Of a DNA stretch of 64,000 nucleotides, positions 59,276 to 64,000 are shown piece by piece. The translations under genes were made by a program, and so were the position numbers. The stretch covers positions 186,001-250,000 of the forward strand of contig JAPEUQ010000023.1 in the NCBI GenBank assembly GCA_027946365.1. The letters run 5' to 3'. Position 1 is the stretch's first letter. Every line of letters starts with the position of its first letter. Source of the DNA: Kalmusia sp. IMI 367209. Taxonomy: Eukaryota > Ascomycota > Dothideomycetes > Pleosporales > Didymosphaeriaceae. The notes under the pieces were generated by a model that was not told where the DNA came from, made no database searches, and was given only the letters and a program-made list of their open reading frames with translations.

Positions 59276-59673
59276 GAGCACGAGCACATGTAGAATAGTA
59301 GAGAGATACGAGAGATAAGCCGCAAGAAAGCTGTGCGCATGTAAATGCCATAACTACTCCCTCTTCCTCCATTACTTGTGTGACACGCCTATGCATGCAT
59401 TACACTAAGACAGTACGGTTGATTGCGCGATCAATTACCCCAGCGTACATGGTACAGTCAGAGAAGAGAAAGGTTAACGACTTTTCTACTTTGTCCCATT
59501 TGTAGCTGTGCGTGACCGTTGTAGACAACGCTAGCAGGCGAGGTAAATCTTGAGGTTGCACTTCTGTGCAGATACAGATACACGTGACGTGCCAAGACTG
59601 GACCCTTGAATGACCATAGCAAGATGCCACCATGCGAACGACAACCACCGCACAACCCTCCTAGACAGCTGCC
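59276..59673. other. Spacer: MFS 3' flank and GPI17 promoter
   Basis: 398 bp without a gene. Antisense frames extending into GPI17 (59458-59998) are shadows. Confidence 0.5.
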
Positions 59674-61340
59674 ATGGAACCACGCGTGGCGGAGACGCGG
59701 AGGCAGCCGCCCCCGGAGACGCAGAAGAGCCTCTGGGTGCGACGCACCGTAATAGCCTCCTTCTGGGCCGTCGTCGTGTTTCTGGGGCTCCCAGTTTGGT
59801 GGAAGACAACAGCCATCTATCGCGCGGAGCTGCCGCTGCAGGACATGACGGCCTGGGCCGACGCGAAGGTAGGCAGTGGTATCCATAATCATGGCTCACG
59901 CTCACCCGAGTATAGGTCTGCAGGCCCGTTTTCCCCCTGCGTATTGCTGTAGACGCGACGCTCCCGTCCAACCACGCCCACCATTTGCTCGACATCACGC
60001 AGCACGCCCTCGACGCCTTGAACGACTTCTCTGCTCACCATCTGCACCTCACGCTCGCCGACCCGCCCGCTCCAGCAAATGCTTCGCAACAGGTGGTCGC
60101 TGATGGCATTGGTCTGGCAAGCGACGACGACACGGTCGCGCTCTTCGTTCGCCTGATACCAGTCGAGACCGGCGTAACCCCTCGCTCTCAGCTGCAGCCG
60201 TACTCCGCTACTCTCGATGTGTACTATACACCAAGCCAATTGCCCTCGTTGTCGTCAACCAGCTCACCGCTGGCAACCTACATTGCCCAGGAATTGTACC
60301 AGATATACGAGGGGGAGCGGGCGCAATTGGCCTACTTGCTGTCTGCTCCGACGAAGTCATTGTCTCCAGATATGGTAGCCCAGCTCCAGCGTCAGTCTGC
60401 GAGGGCGTTCAAATACGCGCCTACCTATCACCTAACTTTCTCCTTGTTCACGCCGACGTCAGCTCCCTCAGCCTGGGGCATCGAAGCTGCGTTACACCAG
60501 TATATGGCCCCTATGCTTGAGTCTTTCTCCTCGATCAGCAATTTCACAATAGATACCCAGGTTCAGCTTTACGCCAGTTTCTCGCCGTCTATTCGCCAGC
60601 CCGTATACGACGACAATGCCAAAGCATGGACTCTTCTTAAAGAAGAGGTCGGCGGATTTATCAATGCTGCCGAATGGCCTCTCAGCCCCAGCATCGGTGA
60701 AGGCCCCACAATCAACTTCGCTTTATATGTCCCCGAACAAGCCCAGTCTCCGCTACTCGTCGAGGGAAGTAAGGAGAACAGCTGGCTGATACCTCAATGG
60801 GGTGGTGTTATGATTTTGAATCTTCCGTCGAGTGAGTCGACACCTGCGACACTGACGAAAGAAGCCCTAGTACCGGCCATGCAAACCTTCTCAAACCAAC
60901 TCAGCTCGCTTCTTGGCCTGCCTGAGAAGCCGACTTCGTTGCCTCTCCGGATATCCGCGTTGGCACGTGTCCGCACGACATCCCTTATATTCTCGGCTTC
61001 GTCTACCCTGGGTGCTCTTGCGCAAGTATACCAAAAAATGCCTTCTATTCCAGTCCCAGACTCCGTTGCCAGATCTGTAAATCTCTCATTAGCGCATCTT
61101 CAGCAAGCATGTGACTGCTTGCGTGATGGACGTTTCCAAGACGCCTTAGAGAATGCGAGAATCGCAGATGGTGCAGCAGAGAAAGCGTTCTTTGAGCGGT
61201 CTATGGTTGGCCAAGTCTACTTCCCCGATGAGCACAAGGTCGCTGTCTACCTGCCTCTGCTTGGGCCCGTCGCTGTGCCTCTTGTCATGGGAGCGTTGAA
61301 GGAGTTGAAGGCCGGATTCGCTTCTCTTAGACGGTCGTAA
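59674..61340 (+). CDS. GPI17: GPI transamidase subunit Gpi17 (PIG-S)
   Basis: Subunit of the ER complex that attaches GPI anchors to proteins. Exons 59674-59868 and 59916-61340 (intron GTAGGC..TATAG); 539 aa. A cytosolic N-tail precedes the first membrane helix (about 23-45, TVIASFWAVVVFLGLPVWWK), followed by the family signature TTAIYRAELPL. The lumenal domain includes APTYHLTFSLFTPTSAPSAW, then NFTIDTQVQLYASF and ENSWLIPQWGGVMILNLPS, all typical of PIG-S. The second membrane helix is close to the C-terminus (YLPLLGPVAVPLVMGALKEL). This is the normal two-span layout. Confidence 0.94.
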
Positions 61341-61887
61341 TTGGGACAACAGATCCACGGGAAGGATTATCCGAATCTTCAAGGGGATGAAGCATTGCTT
61401 ACGCGGGGTATGTCCCAAAGTGAGCAATGCATACTGCTTGGTCAAGTTTCCAACCACAAGTATGCAGACCCCTGAGCTCAGGCTGAGCGGTATTGACGAC
61501 TTAGATGCACAATACACTTGTCCATAGTGGCATTGGACTTGTAATGCATCGTCTCAGCTGTCACCCGTCTAGCTCAGAAAATGCGGGGTGGACCCGAGGC
61601 GGGGGCGGGGTTGCGGGACCTTGAGATGGGGAAAGCTCAACGAGCTTGTCTGCAAGACTGTGGGCGAACGGGTAACCCGGACACTGCCCTATTGCTAGTA
61701 TCTGTATAACTAGGCGTGTGATTAGCACACTGTTGTCCCCTATCCTTGGCTAAGCACGTGAGTAGCGTTGACGCTGTGCGATCGACTCATTGTAGTACAA
61801 ATAACACCCATTCCCGCATGGTCCAAACCTTCCTTACCATCTGACAATCATCACAATATCCACAATCGACTCCTCATCACATCTGCC
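61341..61887. other. Spacer: GPI17 3' flank and beta-lactamase-like promoter
   Basis: 547 bp with no gene that I can support. Confidence 0.5.
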
Positions 61888-63595
61888 ATGCCTCTTTCAG
61901 CCCAAGGTGTTCAGTCGGTGAAAACGTTGCTTGACGGCGCTACTAATGAAGGACCTACTGGTCTAAATGGCCTTGTATTTGTTGTAGCCGACAAATCAGG
62001 CTCGACTCTCGTTGAACATGCTTCAGGCACGCGCTCCATAAACGGGAAAGACCCCATGGACACCGACACGAGCTTCTGTAAGTGCTGCAAGAAAGCCATC
62101 CTCCCACGCCCTCCAGCCGTCCCTTACACCGTGCTCCTCCAGGGATCGCCTCGTGCACCAAGATCGTCGCCACCATCGCCGTGCTGCAGCTCTACGAGCA
62201 GGGCAAGTTGCCGCTCGACGACCCGGCGTTCGTGCAGCGCCTCGCACCAGAGATCGGCGCCAAAAAAGTGTACGCTGATGGCGTCCACGGCGCGGACCAG
62301 GAGCAGGGCGTCACGATGAGGATGCTCCTCGCGCACACGGCGGGCTTTGCGTATAACTTCTTCGACCCGCGCGTCAGCATGTACGCGAGGCCGACTGGCA
62401 TCGATGGTCAGTATGATCTCCTATCTGCTCTTTTGCGTCGATTCATCAGCGTCGGCACGGCAGGCCAAGTGTTCTAACACCTGTGACCAGAATTCAATGG
62501 CGACGAGGAAGACATCCTGAATTCGCCCATGGTCAACCAGCCCGGTAAGTTTCGCACTGTACATCTACGTGTGTGTGTGTGTGTGAAAGCGTACAGCTGA
62601 GACGAGCCCCGACATCGCAGGAAGCATGTGGGAGTACGGCGTCAACATCGACTGGGCCGGCATCATCCTCGAGCGCCTGACCAAGCAGAAACTGAACGAC
62701 TACATGCAGGAGCACATCTTTGCGCCGCTGGGCATCGCCGACGTGACCATGTTCCCGGGCGAGGCCATGCAGCGCAATCTGGCGTACATGCACCAGCGCG
62801 ACGCGGGCACGGGGGCCCTGGTCGAGCGCAACCATTTGTACCGCCGGGCGCTCAGGCAGACGTCGAGGGAGCAGCAGGATAAGTTCCTGCACTCGGCGGG
62901 CGCGGGCTTGTTCGCGAAGCCGAAGGAGTACGTCAAGGTTTTGGTGGCGCTGTTGAACGATGGGGTCAGTCCGACGACGGGGAAGCGCGTTTTGAAGGAG
63001 GAGACGGTGAGGATGATGTGGGAGAATCAGATACCGAATCAGCCCAATTTTGCACGTGGCGGTGAGTGGGACTTTTCCTTGTGGTTGAAGAACGATTTCG
63101 TTGTTGCTTCTTCGTTTGTGAAGGAACTTTCCTCGCAAACTATGATTGTCTACATGGTATTGCTATGCTAGGTTTTTTCTTTTGAACTCGTACTGACGAT
63201 ACTCGAATTCTTAGGACCACCAGCCGCGGATCCCCTCCTGGCGAATAGCGTCCCTGAAATGTATCCCCAAGAAGGCGATCCTCCTCAGGGGTGGGGCCTG
63301 AGCTTCTTCCTTACCATTTCGCCTGGGGCGACGGGTCGTGGCGCGAACACAGCCTGGTGGTGCGGGCTATCGAATCTGTTCTGGTGGTGCGATAGGGAGA
63401 AGGGGATTGCCGGGTTTCTTGGTAAGTGACAGCTACATGCGAAGCATTTGGAGCCCTATCCAAAGGTTGCAAGGGATATGCATACAATCGATATACTGAC
63501 TCGAATCAGCGGGCCAAGTTCTACCGTTCGGCGATCCGAAGGTCATTCAGACGTGGGTTGCAGCGGAGAAAGCGATCTACGACGGCTTGGAGTAG
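61888..63595 (+). CDS. Class-C beta-lactamase-like serine hydrolase (EstB type)
   Basis: Exons 61888-62077, 62143-62406, 62491-62544, 62621-63061, 63215-63421 and 63510-63595; 413 aa, all phases closing. The catalytic SxxK (Ser-Cys-Thr-Lys) is formed just after the first splice, in WIASCTKIVATIAVLQLYEQ, which also matches the family. The second motif Tyr is in WEYGVNIDWAGIILERL. Other marks are MRMLLAHTAGFAYNFFD, DEEDILNSPMV and SAGAGLFAKPKEYVKVLVAL. The C-terminus has PPQGWGLSFFL, a glycine-rich strand in the position of the third motif, and NLFWWCDREKGIAGFLAGQV. No signal peptide, so it is likely cytosolic. Fungal members are esterases or act on secondary metabolites; the substrate is unknown and antibiotic resistance is not implied. 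A (GT) run lies in intron 3. Confidence 0.92.
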
Positions 63596-63689
63596 AACAG
63601 CCGAAGGCTGGACACGTTAAAATATATGAAACATAGTTACTCACAACTGTAATTAAGCTCAGTCCCAGAAACCGAACTTCTCGTGTCAT

Positions 63690-63998
63690 TCAATTCAAGA
63701 CGATCTTCAGGATCCCCTCGCGGTCCGTCTCGCTCATTGTCTTTTCGCTGACCATGTGCTCCAGCACGCGCTCGACCTCGGCCGCTTGCTTCCTCCAGCT
63801 CGCCTTGGCGAAGATGCCGCTGCTGTTCCCGGCCTCGTTGGCCTCGTTGGCTTCCTTGAGCACCTCCGCTATGACGGCCTTCGCGCCTGCCGTCTTCGCT
63901 ACTTCTTGTTTTTTCGCCTTCTCGGCGTAGGTACGACCTCCGCGATAGAAGATGCCGGCGTTGCCGATGAGGACCATCTTGCTCGACCTCCACGAGGG
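63690..63998 (-). CDS. 3' part of an unrecognised gene running off the window
   Basis: A minus-strand frame ends at 63690 and stays open to the window edge. An ATG at 63977 could be the start, or the frame could continue upstream beyond the window. It reads MVLIGNAGIFYRGGRTYAEK followed by a Lys/Ala/Glu-rich helical region (GAKAVIAEVLKEANEANEAG) and a C-terminal helix (VERVLEHMVSEKTMSETDRE). It looks like a small soluble or coiled-coil protein. I do not recognise it. Confidence 0.5.
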   Translation of the reverse strand, partial: PSWRSSKMVLIGNAGIFYRGGRTYAEKAKKQEVAKTAGAKAVIAEVLKEANEANEAGNSSGIFAKASWRKQAAEVERVLEHMVSEKTMSETDREGILKIVLN

Positions 63999-64000
63999 TT

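Overview
The window looks like nuclear DNA of a filamentous ascomycete, most likely a Dothideomycete (Pleosporales-like; the rank is my inference). Genes are split by short introns, mostly 45-66 nt, with GTRNGT donors and CTAAC/CTGAC branch sites. The gene content is typical of Pezizomycotina: HET-domain protein, GH5 endoglucanase with a CBM1, GH105, Dal5-type MFS transporter and fungus-specific unknown families. I built spliced models by hand from splice sites, reading phase and family conservation. Their phases close exactly except in two genes, each of which carries a single-base frameshift.

Layout. 0-11 kb is a housekeeping block: 3' part of a 6-phosphogluconate-dehydrogenase-like gene, PMT1-type O-mannosyltransferase (frameshifted), splicing factor PRP21/SF3a1, the Fe-S cluster factor ISD11, and an unrecognised acidic protein with a 24-bp minisatellite. 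11-23.4 kb is a gene-poor, accessory-looking stretch with two intact genes: a divergent kinase-like protein, and a large gene that I infer is a spliced TPR - ZZ-zinc-finger - HET fusion; the rest is decayed sequence. 23.4-34.3 kb holds REV3, SLU7 and SLA2. 34.4-47.3 kb holds a multi-modular GH5 endoglucanase, a CPSF6-like RRM protein, SSS1 (Sec61 gamma), an LEC14B/DCAF-type WD40 protein and a fungal protein of unknown function. 47.3-50.9 kb is mostly empty. 50.9-64 kb holds a Rdx/SelW-type thioredoxin-like gene (frameshifted), HSP90, a divergent GH105/MFS pair suited to taking up and splitting pectin fragments, GPI17, a class-C beta-lactamase-like serine hydrolase, and one end of a further gene.

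How the genes relate. There are no operons. The clearest functional neighbours are the GH105 hydrolase and the MFS permease, which share a 0.9-kb divergent promoter. PRP21, SLU7 and the CPSF6-like protein all act on pre-mRNA. PMT1, SSS1 and GPI17 all act at the ER membrane. The most unusual locus is the TPR-ZZ-HET gene with its kinase-like neighbour, which could be an allorecognition or innate-immunity type module.
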